Shown piece by piece: positions 49,856 to 62,100 of a stretch of 64,000 bases of DNA (its first letter is position 1; each line of letters starts with the position of its first letter). This stretch comes from Balanoglossus misakiensis. Its lineage: Eukaryota > Hemichordata. Below the pieces are notes generated by a model. It had not been told where the DNA came from. It saw only the letters and a program-made list of their open reading frames with translations, and searched no databases. Position numbers and translations under genes: made by a program. Location of the stretch: the NCBI GenBank assembly GCA_040954595.2, contig CM082578.2, forward strand, positions 8,246,001 through 8,310,000. Direction: 5' to 3'.

Positions 49856-50134
49856 CGCGAGTCTCAGCACTCACAAGGGTAAGTTCCTGACGTGTACGTT
49901 CTCCTGTATGTGTGTAATCAGTTCCTGCAGAGAAGTAAAAAGCAAAAATCATCCACTTGTGGAGAAACAGCAATTTGAACATCTGCCCTGTCAACAAAAG
50001 GAAGAGGCATACGTGACGGGAAGTAGGAGGTTAATTCCCGGAATCAGAGGAAGTAATTTCTGACAAGGATGTGGATGTAGTCTAGCAGTGACGTGACATC
50101 TTCATTCAATCATGGAGCAGTGCTACGACACCTC

Positions 50135-50140
50135 AATAAA
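50135..50140 (+). promoter_or_regulatory. Poly(A) signal of the ZZ/EF-hand gene
   Basis: AATAAA 280 bases after the stop codon at 49855, consistent with the end of this transcript. Confidence 0.65.
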
Positions 50141-53100
50141 GTTAACCGTGTGACTCCATTAATGAAACCTTGTAGTGTTTATGTGTGGGTTTACCAGTTT
50201 TGTATAGTACAGAGCATTTCATTCACTCTGAAGTTTTTATGTCTGAAATGGAATCCATTGCTGCATGTAGGTGTTTCATGAAGTGATTTCACTCCAAATA
50301 TTTTACAGCCTAAACTTCCATTCTTGAATTGCGTTTGAGTGCCTAGGATTGGGTGCTGACACGCGGGCCCACTGAGTGCAGTATTCAGGAAAACATGAAT
50401 GCAATCACAACTTTAACGATCATTACAGACTGACAAATCGCGTCTGACTCGTTGAGCTGCCATTAGATTCAGCGACATACAAAACGCCATGTTCGGTGTT
50501 CAAAACAAGCAGATTGTGTAAAGGGAAAGTCTGGTCAGAATTGTCAGAACCTTTGTGTATGTCCGCAATGTTTTGGCAGAAGTTTTCAGACTGCGTGTTG
50601 CTTCATCAGTGATTTTGGTTCAATCAAGGACAGCTTTGACAGAACATCGCTGGACTTGCTTCCCTCAAAACAACATACATGTACATGTACCTCTAAATTA
50701 ACATGGAAATATCATCTCAGGGGTAATGTATTCTACTCAAAAACTCTTGAGGATGACTTTCTTGCCAAAACAGTCATTATTGAAGTCATTGTCACTGGTT
50801 GTCACAGAGCATTCATCGCCGTGTGAACAAAACACACACAGTGGCAAAGGCAAACATGCAACAAATCAAGACCCGGCATCGTGTATCTCACCAAAGCGCT
50901 CATTCACCTGGAAGTATTAGGTTGCTCTGAGACTTGAAAAAGAATCACTCCCACTCACAATCGATGCAGAACGTTCTATTAATCAAGCCGTATAAAGTTA
51001 CTGCTACTGCCTGATCAGTGAGAGCTGAGCTTGTTTTCCTCTCTCACAGTTTCGCTGCAATTATTCTTGAATTTAACTGCAAATGAGGTTACATGTAAAC
51101 TTGTGACCCACGTGCCCATTAATTGCCTTTGGCATTCACTGGTATTGCGGCCCCACCCACTCAGAATCTTTCAAGACAAATTATCATATATGGAGGTGTT
51201 TCAGGAACTGTTTTGAGTGTATTTTATTTTGAGATGACCCTGTTAAAAATAGCATAGTCTATATTCGAAAATCTTTTTTATGACCTGAAGGTGTGTTTGA
51301 ATGGCTGTCTTTGTCTGAGTTCTTGGCAACTCTTGTCGCCAGGGAAATATGTCGTGACAAAAGAGGAAATGTTATGCAGTTGCAAAATATAATGATGACA
51401 GATTGTTATCTCGGTTTATTACATATACATGTATATATCTTTATGATTTTGAGGAACCCGTATGACATGCACTGTATCACTCCTCACAATATTGCAATTT
51501 TAATTAAACTGTAACTTGATTGTCTTTTTGACACCAAACATTGTAAATTGGTTTCATTCAATGTTCTGGGGCATTGCGGGAAATTCTAAGATGCCAGAAA
51601 ACAGATAATGTAGCAGGATACTGCTCGTGTAGTTGCTAGTCCTAGGAGAGAGTTCCTGGATCTCAACAGTAAATGTTGGATTAGGAGAAGAGTGATTTCA
51701 TCGCATCCATCAAACGTGAAGGATTCACCCCTGTAATCCGGCCCCTGTTGTGGCAAGAGGCATGTTTCAGTCTTGATTTTGGATCAGGTCCAAATTGAAG
51801 TGATTCCAGCAATGAACAAATGTTTTTATTCAGATATTAAGTTTCATCATTGATACAGTTGCAGAAGACATATCAGATAAGATTAATATACAGTGATAAC
51901 CCTTGACAGCCAGACTGCACTGGAGAAAGAAATTTCAAATCTCAGAACTCATATAACGAACATTGATTTACTGTTCAGAGGGATTTTAGTAATACTTTTC
52001 AGTCAGTGAAATGGAAATTTATCACTTTGGATTAAAAGTGGCGTTGACTTCACTTTGCTCTGAGGAGGAGAAGGTGGAAATCAATTCTTTGGTGTAGATG
52101 GATTTATGGAAGAAGGGGATCACTATTCCCAGTAACTTCAGATGGGGTTTAATCTCTTCCCCTTTTTCCGCCAAAGCTTTGTATATAACGCAGTTAAGAA
52201 TGTAATTTTAATAATCAACAATAGTACATTGATGATCCATATATGAGACTTCAGTTAAATCCTGAGCTACCCCAATGCCAAGGGCAATGATCTTACACAT
52301 GGCCAAAACAAGATTAACATATACATGTCCCTCGCAAAAGACTGGTATAGTTCATCTTAATTAGTATGATAAATCAATCTAAATCACAACTGCGACGCTT
52401 CAGTACATGGTTGCTCCGTGGTCTGTGGGGTTTATCAGAACAGCGGGTTGGACTCTGCAATAAATCATCTTTACCAACTTAGTGTTTGTCAGTCCTTGCA
52501 CTGTGCACCACCTGATCACAAACTGTGTGAGGTGCCAGTGGTTATATCACGGATAGCGTCTCTATTCTCAAGGTGCTTCATCAGTCGCCATTAATGGAGA
52601 CTGATGTGGTTCGGGTACCAGGAATATGCAAAACCAAGGGTGAATAAGTTTTCAATGAAAAATGTCATGGTTGTTTTTGGTGACATGCTGGAAGGGAAAA
52701 TTTGACAGCCAGCCAGTGCTGGGCCCAGTTACTGGAGTTACTGGGTTCATCCTATAATACATGAACATATACCGGTGGTTAGTTAGTTATAGTTAGTTTA
52801 TAGTACTAAGGTAACAATCATTTGAAGAGTTAGAAAAGATGATGACAGATAGTCACATACCAACCAAGGTCATCATACAGCATTTAATTAGTAGTTAGTT
52901 TAGGTGACAATTATCATTCAGAAATTCAATAAAAATCATGAACATCGACTACATCGTTATTTTTCAATCACTTCTATGGCCGATCACATGGTCACATCAG
53001 ATCTTTGTCGTGAAATCAGTCAAGGATCCAGAAGAACAGATCCATTGACATTTCAGAGTGACATGAACAGAGTGGGCAGCATATGGCTGTCCTATAAGTA

Positions 53101-53872
53101 CCTTTAATGCTCTTCTTTATAGGCTATCTCATTCAAATGTTCCCAAAATACACCACAGTGTGGGTTAATGATCCATTTGGCTTGTTTTCTTCTGTGCTTT
53201 TCTTTTCATAACTCCCAGCCAGTGACATTTTATGTAGAAGAAATAAAAGCAGTTTTGACAATGCTAATAATTTAAGCCTCTGAACACAAAGGCCTACATG
53301 GATGGATGTACATATAATATTAAGGCATTTGACACCCGACATATACATGCATTCATATGACTAGCGACCCAAAATTAGAGCCCCAATTTGCACGACTTGG
53401 ACAACCTTTGTCGATTTGTTGCCATGGTATCTCCTGATTTTCGGCCGTTCTCTGCGATTGCCATCATCTTCTGGCAGCCCACGTTTTTTTTTTTTTTCAA
53501 TTCCATCCACAATCTAATCTGCCCTAATTGACATCGCTGGCAATTTCAAGGAGAGAGCAACACTACAAGTTCTCAATTGCGGATGTTGAGTCAAATACCA
53601 CCCTGATTGACGTCGCATAAGTGTAGCAGCAAAAAAGCCTTTGCGAAGCCAGGAAAATGCCATCTGTGTGAAAATATCTTTCCATTGTAATTTACCATCA
53701 GTTTAATGTTTTTCTCCAGACCAGCGTTTGCTTATAAACCCCATCATCTATGGTGTAGGTGGAAATTATTTCATGAGTAGGGGTGACGTCTTTATTTTAA
53801 AGAAGTTTTTGTAATTCTGTCATGTTTTTTATTCAAATTTTTACTTGCACATAGCCTGAGATGCCCCATTTG

Positions 53873-53945
53873 CTAGAGTCTTAGACTCTAGAATCTAGAC
53901 TCTGGAGTGAGCACAGCAGAAAAAAAATGAGTCTGGATTCTAGAT
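53873..53945. repeat. Cluster of inverted AGAGTCTAGA-type words
   Basis: GCTAGAGTCTTAGACTCTAG, followed by AATCTAGACTCT and GAGTCTGGATTCTAGAT, forms several overlapping palindromes within about 70 bases. Origin unknown. Confidence 0.6.
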
Positions 53946-54181
53946 TACGTTTGCTTTGAACCTTCCTCGGCCTCACTTACTGTGGGCTGTTTGTTCAGGG
54001 TTCATATATAAAATGTCAAAACTCCCACTACCATGATCTGTCAATTAATTAATTAATAATTAATTATGTAAAAAAGAGGATTTATGATGCACCTCGTATG
54101 TTTGACGGTAACTTCAGATACAAAATGAATGGGTGAAAAAAATCATTCTCTGAGGAGATGTATTGGATGCCACTATTAATT

Positions 54182-54514
54182 CAATCTGATTAAAATCAGA
54201 TGTAGGGAACGGCGACTTGGTTTTTTTATGTTGTCGCCTCACACTACAAACAAAGAAAGATACCATGGGATTACATGTAATTGTTCACAAGAGAAAGCCA
54301 ATCTTTCGTATTCTGTGCGATACTCAAAGTCAACAACAACATTTCTCCCATCTCCCAGTGCAATTCTTTAGTCGGCATAACACGCAATCTGATTGGCCGG
54401 GTCGGAACGCGAGAGTTCAGCGGGATCTCCATTGAGAGTTGGTCAGATGTAGTGTGAGGCGACAGCATAAAAAAACCAAGTCGCCGTTCCCTACATCTGA
54501 TTTTAATCAGATTG
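54182..54514. mobile_element. MITE, family C, copy 2 (long)
   Basis: The 333-base element has terminal inverted repeats of about 64 bases. The outermost 20 are CAATCTGATTAAAATCAGAT, and the arms continue through GGGAACGGCGACTTGG to GTCGCCTCACACT. The flanks CTATTAATT (54173-54181) and CTATTTATT (54515-54523) form a 9-base direct repeat with one mismatch. There is no coding capacity. It shares its ends with 27427-27548, but the inner part of the arms differs. Confidence 0.85.
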
Positions 54515-55820
54515 CTATTTATTGTGTGTGGGTGTAAATGGTAGAAATTGCAGGGAAAAGTTGTTTCAATTTTATTGTTGAAAATGTGCACTTGGGAGAG
54601 TTATTTTTGTTTGTAGATCACATAGGTAGTGATTTCAAATTTGAGGGCTTTATTTTTGTCAGGCGTGATCCTACTTGAAATGTCTTCCAGAAATTATGTC
54701 TGTTACCAGTTTCGTTTACAGTGATTGTGTAACAAGTAAAGTGTTTATAGATATAATAAGAATATTTCAGGTTTTTGGTAACTTGGTTTACACAAAACAC
54801 GAGGGATGATATGTGTATGAAAAACTTTTGATACATGTATCCATGGTATCTTTCTATAATGGTACGAACACCATTTTCTTTTCAGACATAAGACTCTTTT
54901 TCATCCATGCTCAATGTACATTAGTACAAGAAGTATAGCAAACTTGTTCATTATTCAGGTGAGCTGATCGATAAACATGAGTTTTTTTGTGGTGGCCACT
55001 AACATTTAGATCTGTAATGAGATTAGCATATCACAGATGAACATTTTTTGGTATTAAAAGGGTGCAATTGACCTTTAACCTCACAGGTACATATCTTCAT
55101 GACCAAAGAATGTCTAATGTAAGGTAATGGTAGAACATATCCAAATGGTTGCCGTAACAACTTCCAAGAGAACGGTAACCCATACATGTTAGAAACTGCA
55201 CCTTATTTCAGAAAATCAGAGAAAAAGAAACAGTAATTACTTACAAACTATTGCCCAGTGAAAAAAAATTGACATGAAAATTGTTTGGGAATTTTTAAAA
55301 TAGCATTTGCAATTTAATGATAGAAGTAATATAGTCATGACATATCTGGAATGACAACATAAGTATTTAGAAGGTGCCTGGTAAATATTATTGACATTTC
55401 ATTTGCAAAACCAATGCATGACTTTCCTTGTATCAGGCATGGTTAAAAACTCAGTAAGAGCCAAAGGATTGCAAATTGACTGCCCTGACATCTCTTCTAA
55501 AACATGAGTGGCTCATGCTACTTTTCACAGTGTATTTTAACAAGAGTGCCCGTAATTGTGAAGTAGAACAGCTAGAAAAGAAAATGGCCGTGTGTTTCAA
55601 GTATCTGCAGACAGACATTTGGGGAGGGGGGGGGGGGATATGCATGGTACAACTACAGCGGATGTCCTCAAGTTAAGAGTCTCCAGGAAAGCCCGGTTGT
55701 GGAGGTACGGAAGTCGGTTGCCGTGGCGCCGCCTCGTTCGTGTACCCGCAGCTTTATCGTCCCCGACAACTCGTTGACATTCTGTAGCTGTATCTCAAGA
55801 AGTGCTCGCCAATAATTTAA

Positions 55821-56116
55821 AAGCAAATTTGCCCATGGCAGAAAAAAAGTTTTAAAAAGCATTACGTTGCAAAGATAGGAGTATGGCCTATGCTCTATGC
55901 CTGTGCTCTCAAAAAGAAGCAACTATTAAACCTCAAAGATGTGTAAATTTTCATGAAATGTTCACCCATATTTGAGGCAAATTTGCACATGGCAAAATTT
56001 TTTTAAAATGTTGTTTTTTTAAAAGCATAATTTTGAAAAAGATGGGAGTATGACCTACGATACTATAGGTGATCTCTAAACGAAGCAAATATTAAACCTC
56101 AAAGATAGGTAAATTT
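55821..56116. repeat. Imperfect tandem duplication, two units of about 140 bases
   Basis: Unit 1 (55821-55950) and unit 2 (55975-56116) share in order GCAAATTTGC, CATGGCA, an A/T-rich run, GGGAGTATG or GGAGTATGG, and TATTAAACCTCAAAGAT followed by GTAAATTT. No coding content. Confidence 0.75.
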
Positions 56117-59100
56117 ATGTTCCAAACAAAACAGTTGCTTTGCAGATCAATATTTTTCTTTTGTGAACTTAATGTTTAGTCTACTGTGGAGAAAAAATCC
56201 CTTACTGCTGCATGAAAATGCAATTTTTCATAAGTGGTACCTGACCTGGATGTTAATTAGTTTATGCCCAGGTTTTCTTTTTGCCAGAATAATATATCAT
56301 GCAACCATCACACATTGTATGCCTTATCAGAAACAGACCGAGGTAGGAAAACGATGCAGCTGTTAGTTCTGCTGGGAATTCAGACCTCTCTTAAATGATT
56401 GATTTCTCATTTTATTTTTATCCATCTGGGATAACGACAACGGGACTACGTATCACGTAATTATGATAAGTATAGATATTTCTAGGGTTTTATTATTACT
56501 GTACACACATTACGGCAGGGACTCTGACGTTACTGCAGAGCTGACGGAAGTGCATTTTTTTGTGCGCGAGAGGACTAATCAATATTTATATGTGTTTGTC
56601 CATGTCTGTGTGACTCAAAGACGCACGCATGCAGTCATGCTAACCACACACACACACATACACACACACCCCATTCATGACTGTGCCTCAGTTAGCCTCC
56701 GCGCTCCGATCGATTTGAGCATGCTCAGAGAGGGCTGCACCTCTGCTTAATGCATCTCTGAGTGAAAACGTTATTGATGTAATTGGATTGATGCCGGGCA
56801 CAGTGAAAAGGTAGACGTGCCAAGAGCACAGCGCGCGATATATCGGCTGGATGAAAGTGTGGCGACCGCCCTTCTCTGTGTGTACATCCTTGTGCTAGCT
56901 GCAAACTCTGTGTGAACAGGCCGATCCTTCTCTGTCGTACCTATCTCACTTAAGCCAGGAATTCACGGATCTTAGTCGGTCAGTACTTCTCCCTTCCATT
57001 CCATAAATTTGATTCCTAAGTACGTGGTTTATTTTCACATGGTTTTTTTTCCACCATGAATGAACGTTTTTTTATGTGCACTGCGCGAATATTCTGAATC
57101 GTATGAGTGAGGCACTGATCGCCGTAAAAGGTTTTTCCTCCTTCAATCTTGCGAGTTAAATTTTTGAACAAACTGATGTCTCTAATAATAATGCTCATCT
57201 CGTTCAGAGCACCTGAAAGGTATTTCAGAAAAATTCCCGGTACAGGGGATAAATTGTGTAATCCCTCGAGAGGGTGGCTATCGCAGATCTTTTTTAAGGT
57301 TTGAATAAATACGAAATGGTGACATATCATTCAGGCAGTGCTTCAGTCCGATTGCCGACCGGCAAATTCTTGACTGAGAAGTGGGATATTTGCCGCAGTT
57401 TCGAACGCTTGAGGTCTCTGTATGCTGTGTTATAACTGTGACGATGAATTCTGTATGAGCGTGTCAGTCAAGTGACCTTTGTGAATGTGTTAAGGACAGG
57501 TGAGATGGCTCTAAGTGAGGGCAACAGAATTCTTCTTCACAGTTTTTTCCCTCATCATCCTCCACTGATGTAATTTGCTGTGCCGTTTTGTTTATCTCGC
57601 GCATGTGGTAGGGTCTTGTCGGCTTTCTAGTACCGTATGTGTTGACCACACTGTGATGAAGCTGTCACAATGAAACTCGCTGCAAATGGGCATTGATGCA
57701 GAGAGTATCAAAATTTCCCTGGCATAAACTTCCAACTTGAAACAAAATTAATCTGAGCAGCTAGAATAAATAAAATTGGCAGTGTCTTTAGGAAGAGTTG
57801 GTGAGACTAAAAGAAATTTTAATGTGGCACTTTGTTTTTGACAGTTCATCTTGATGAAATTGCGAATTCTCGGGGGGAAAATGAAAACAACGATCAATCA
57901 TAAAATAAATGTTAATGACACATCAAACTCTTTGATGTGGGACCACGTGACAATATTGAAAATCAAATTGAGACGTTTTATTTCATGTAAATTCACCTTG
58001 CGTGATATGACGCGATGTTTAATGATACACATTTGAGATTATCGTACATGTGAAAGAATAAAAAAAAATATTTCATTTGATCGTGGCTACACAGGCCTGT
58101 ATTCAAAATTGTGTGATTTGAACCTCAATAATGAGTTTAAATTGAGACGGGGAATATGTGGTAAAATTTTGTAATATCCTGACGTGGCCAGCACACAGAA
58201 CTGACATTTCTTTTATTTTCCACAGAAGGTGTTTTAATATTTTATTGCTCTGACACAATGAGCTATTTTGAAAGTAGCTGCGAGGCAGTGAACAGATCCG
58301 GAAAAAATGAGGCACTGTGCAGGTTAATGTGAAAACGTGCATCAGCATACTCAAAATGCCCACCTGGTCAAAACGAATCTCATTTCTGCATTTGTTGCGT
58401 TGACCCATAAACTTGTTTGTAAGGGGACTTTTTTGGGGGGGAGGGGGGGGGGGGTTGATGATGTAAATTTGTGTATGTGGGACATCTAGCGTCAGTCTGG
58501 TACTGTGTTTTATATAATCTTAATGTCAGGCTAAAATAACCTCTTCTATAGAAAATGAGGTCACTCTATGGATTTTCATTGAAAATTAAAGTCAGTCTGA
58601 ATGACTTGTAAATTTTATTTCACCTTTGCATGTACCAATTGCTGCAGTTGGGTGTTTCTGTGCTTATGTTTTATTTATATTTTTAAGTAATCAGTCCTTG
58701 AGCTCACTGTATTTCTGGAGGTGCAATCACTCCATGAGTGATTGTGGTGTCAGTTTTTGCACCAATCCCTTGATGAACAGAGAAACTCATCACTCATATG
58801 TCACATGCCCTAGCTAGCTGTCACCGTTTATAAAATAGATGTGATAGTATTTAACGAATCCAAATGAAGAAAAAAAATCGTACAATAGTAATGAATGTAG
58901 TTTACAGCGTAATTACCTGTCAGTGGAGCCTCCCACCTCATAGTCAGATGCAGACAGACTCTTTAGAGAATATGATGTGTTCAGAATGATTAAAATTACA
59001 GCATTCTTTGATGAAATTCTCAGAAGAGTTAGCACCAGATTTATCCCACACTCAGGTAGTCCACCGCAACAGTAGACTTCCTAGTTGAGATGCAGGAATA

Positions 59101-62100
59101 TAATATTTAACAGTCAGTGTCAAACACTGAGGCTGCAAATTAAGACATATTTATGTGAGATGCGAGTGACTTGCAGCGAGGAAATATTTACCTGTTCATT
59201 TGTCACACCACCATCAGTGTCATATTCATTTGCAGTCGATGTACAATAATAAGAGGAAACTGCATGAATGATACAGCTAGCTGAATGCAATGCTGAGCGT
59301 TGTAATTTGAGCTCTTAAACAGACTCGCGACAAAGACGATTGTCCGGTGCAGCTTTACAAGCTCAAATGACATAAATGCTGATGCGACACAAAGAGCTGC
59401 AGTTGATGATGGGTAATTACTGATTTATCGTACGCCCGTGCTACGGATTTGACCGAAAAAAATGAGTGTTGAATAGTCAATTTTGAGAGTTGTTATTCCT
59501 TCCTGACATTGACAATGGGAAGCCTGATCAACATGCTCAATGCAAATCGCTGCTGCGTCACTGCTACTGCATTGCAAGTGAGAGTTTGTGAGATTTGCTT
59601 GTAGCTAGGTAAAGTGTTGCAGCAATGGCATGTTTACATCGAAGATCTCCATCATAGTGAAGTGGCCACAACAGTCAGAGGAGCAATGCAACGTGATAAT
59701 ATTCAAGTTGCACTCCTATTTTGTAAAGTGCATTAAAGGGGCAGGGTGGTGTCCTGTCTTTTGACAAAGTTGGAGTACCAGTAAATGGAGATTGACATGT
59801 CGTATTGTATCTCAAGTAACATCCTACTGTTCTGATCCAGAGAGTTTTCCGTTAAGGTATGGCAAATATGTGTCTTTTTTTTCAAATTCAGTGGATCAAA
59901 TTGTGGGGTGCTGCAATGCATCGTGATTCAGTTCATCTGGTAGTTGTAGCACGTATCACCACTGCACACATCATTTTGATACAGTGTGAATTATGAGATG
60001 TCAGTCTTTGCAATGTACTAATCTCAGGTCATACGTTTGTTTTACCTAATCGTGTTTTCTATATAATCAAAAGTGATGATGTTTCCTTACTGTAGTACTT
60101 CTCACACAGAATTATTAATTTTTATCATGGAGAATCTCAGAATTCCATGCACTTCGTTTACATCTGCTGAAATCCCTAAACAGCAAAAGTTCATGTGTTG
60201 GAGAATTCATTTTCAATTCTTCAGGTAATAATGAAGAAAATTGGGAAAAGTAAAATTTCCCTCATTAAGAATATGATGCACTGGTACATGTACATGTATA
60301 TCCCTTTGAACCGGTGACATATGTTCGTGAATTTTGTGGAAAGATTTTTTTGTAATTCAGCTGCAGTACTAACTGACAGGATGCATTTAAGCCAAATTTT
60401 CAAGTTCACAGTCATGGTCTCCACTACATTGAACTCAAATTCCATTCATTCACTGGTCGGCTGTCCCAGGAGAAGCCATGTTCAACCAGTGACCCGTGTG
60501 AATTCTCTCAGTATTGAAAAAAAACACCATCAAGACATATTGACAACTGAGGCACTTCCCAGCTCCCATACTGCGGAGATCGATCAATCCTCATCACATT
60601 TTATGAATACTTGTAAAAATTGAATGCACGCCCCTTCCGTGTGTTTCACTGGAAACTGTTACTTTTTTACAGCAGTAACATTAACACCGCTCCCAGCCAA
60701 CTTATTTTTCTCCAATCGTGACCATCAATTCACACCATAAAATTGTTATAGCTATGTACATGATGGACTGTGCCTCACTCGACATGTTCAGCCCTGACGT
60801 TGGCCACTTTCATGACCTCTAGGTGACCTCTGCATCCTGGCATTTTCATCGCTAGGAATCCGCCAATTTCAATGGTTGAAATGTCTGTATCAGCCAAACA
60901 CATTCACTGCTTTCTGAAGTGTCTTGCCTCTGTGACTCATTTTCAAGTGAACGTTTGCATGGCTGCACATTTTGCAGCAAGACGTTGAATTTTAATGTAC
61001 CTCACATGTTTAAAAGTGCCAGGATGTAAAGGCAACATGCAGAGGTCAAGGAATGGCCTCATACCCAAAGTACATGTAGCTGTGACTGATTTTGCTAATT
61101 TGTGGCTTCAAAGTCATGATACCTACAGAATACTAATTCAGAGGGTTGCTAGTGGCTTGGTTCGTCGTTAAATTTGTGCTTTTTAAGAGATGCAATTAAT
61201 ATGTAACCGAATGTGTGGAACTGTTTGCATTTCAATTTGTAGTTTCCAAAAATAATTGTAATTGCTAAGATCATTGTGCTAATTCAATTACATCTCACAA
61301 TATTGTTAAACAACTTCTACAAATAATTGGGCTAACATTTCATATTATTTCTACGGCATTAGTCTCGATGAAAGCAGATATTTTAAGAAGCGACAATGCA
61401 TGGCCTGCAAACATTCTTGATTTAACCAGGTTTGTCGTGAAAACTACAGCCAATGGGCCATCACTAGTTCCTTCTTATACATCAAACCTTCTGATTGCCT
61501 TGTTGTAATATGTCTCCAATCACTGCGATGGAACACACCTAATGAAGTGTAAACCGGAACAGATGAGAACAAGCTTCCTTGCCAAATTATATCCTGATAT
61601 GTTGAAATGAAAGTTTTGTGCGGCCATGTGCACTCTTTTGCGATCTATAGCTGCCAGCGTTTCCCAGCTCTTGCTCCATTACCCGGAGAAAGTGCTCTGT
61701 CATTTGTCTCCCTAACGATCTCATCCCTGCGTCAGACAAAATTGCTTACAGGCTTAGAGGCTTATGGCTAGCTGTATGTTTTGTTGCCTGCTTGTAAATT
61801 TTCCGCCAAAATTAAGTCGGCTGATCGTCCGGCGATATTGTCTGGGATCTGGGCAGATGGCTCTGCGGTCTTCTTGAATTCAGGTAAATGTGTAAATTTA
61901 CGATCAATTTGGACCGGGTGCCCATTTCAATCAAACCGCGTCTGACAAATAACTTTTAGTGGGCGTAATTAAACCATTAATGACTGCCGGTATAGTTTGA
62001 CATTTTCAGTGGTTATCACATTGACGCATCAGTTGCATTCATATGACTTTCACAGCAGTATTTTTCAAACCCAAAGTGTAGACTATCTGATGGGATTTGC

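Noticed and set aside
49341-49997. 218-codon open frame on the minus strand
   Set aside because: It runs antisense through the last exon of the ZZ/EF-hand gene and its (TC)n tract, which produces an artificial RERERER stretch. No domain is visible.
60321-60623. 100-codon plus-strand frame in the gene-free region
   Set aside because: No motif, no matching exon neighbours and ordinary AT-rich composition; likely chance.
61750-61883. Open stretch ending TTCAG/GTAAAT, exon-like
   Set aside because: The frame is open for only about 115 bases after a stop, with no recognisable peptide and no partner exons.
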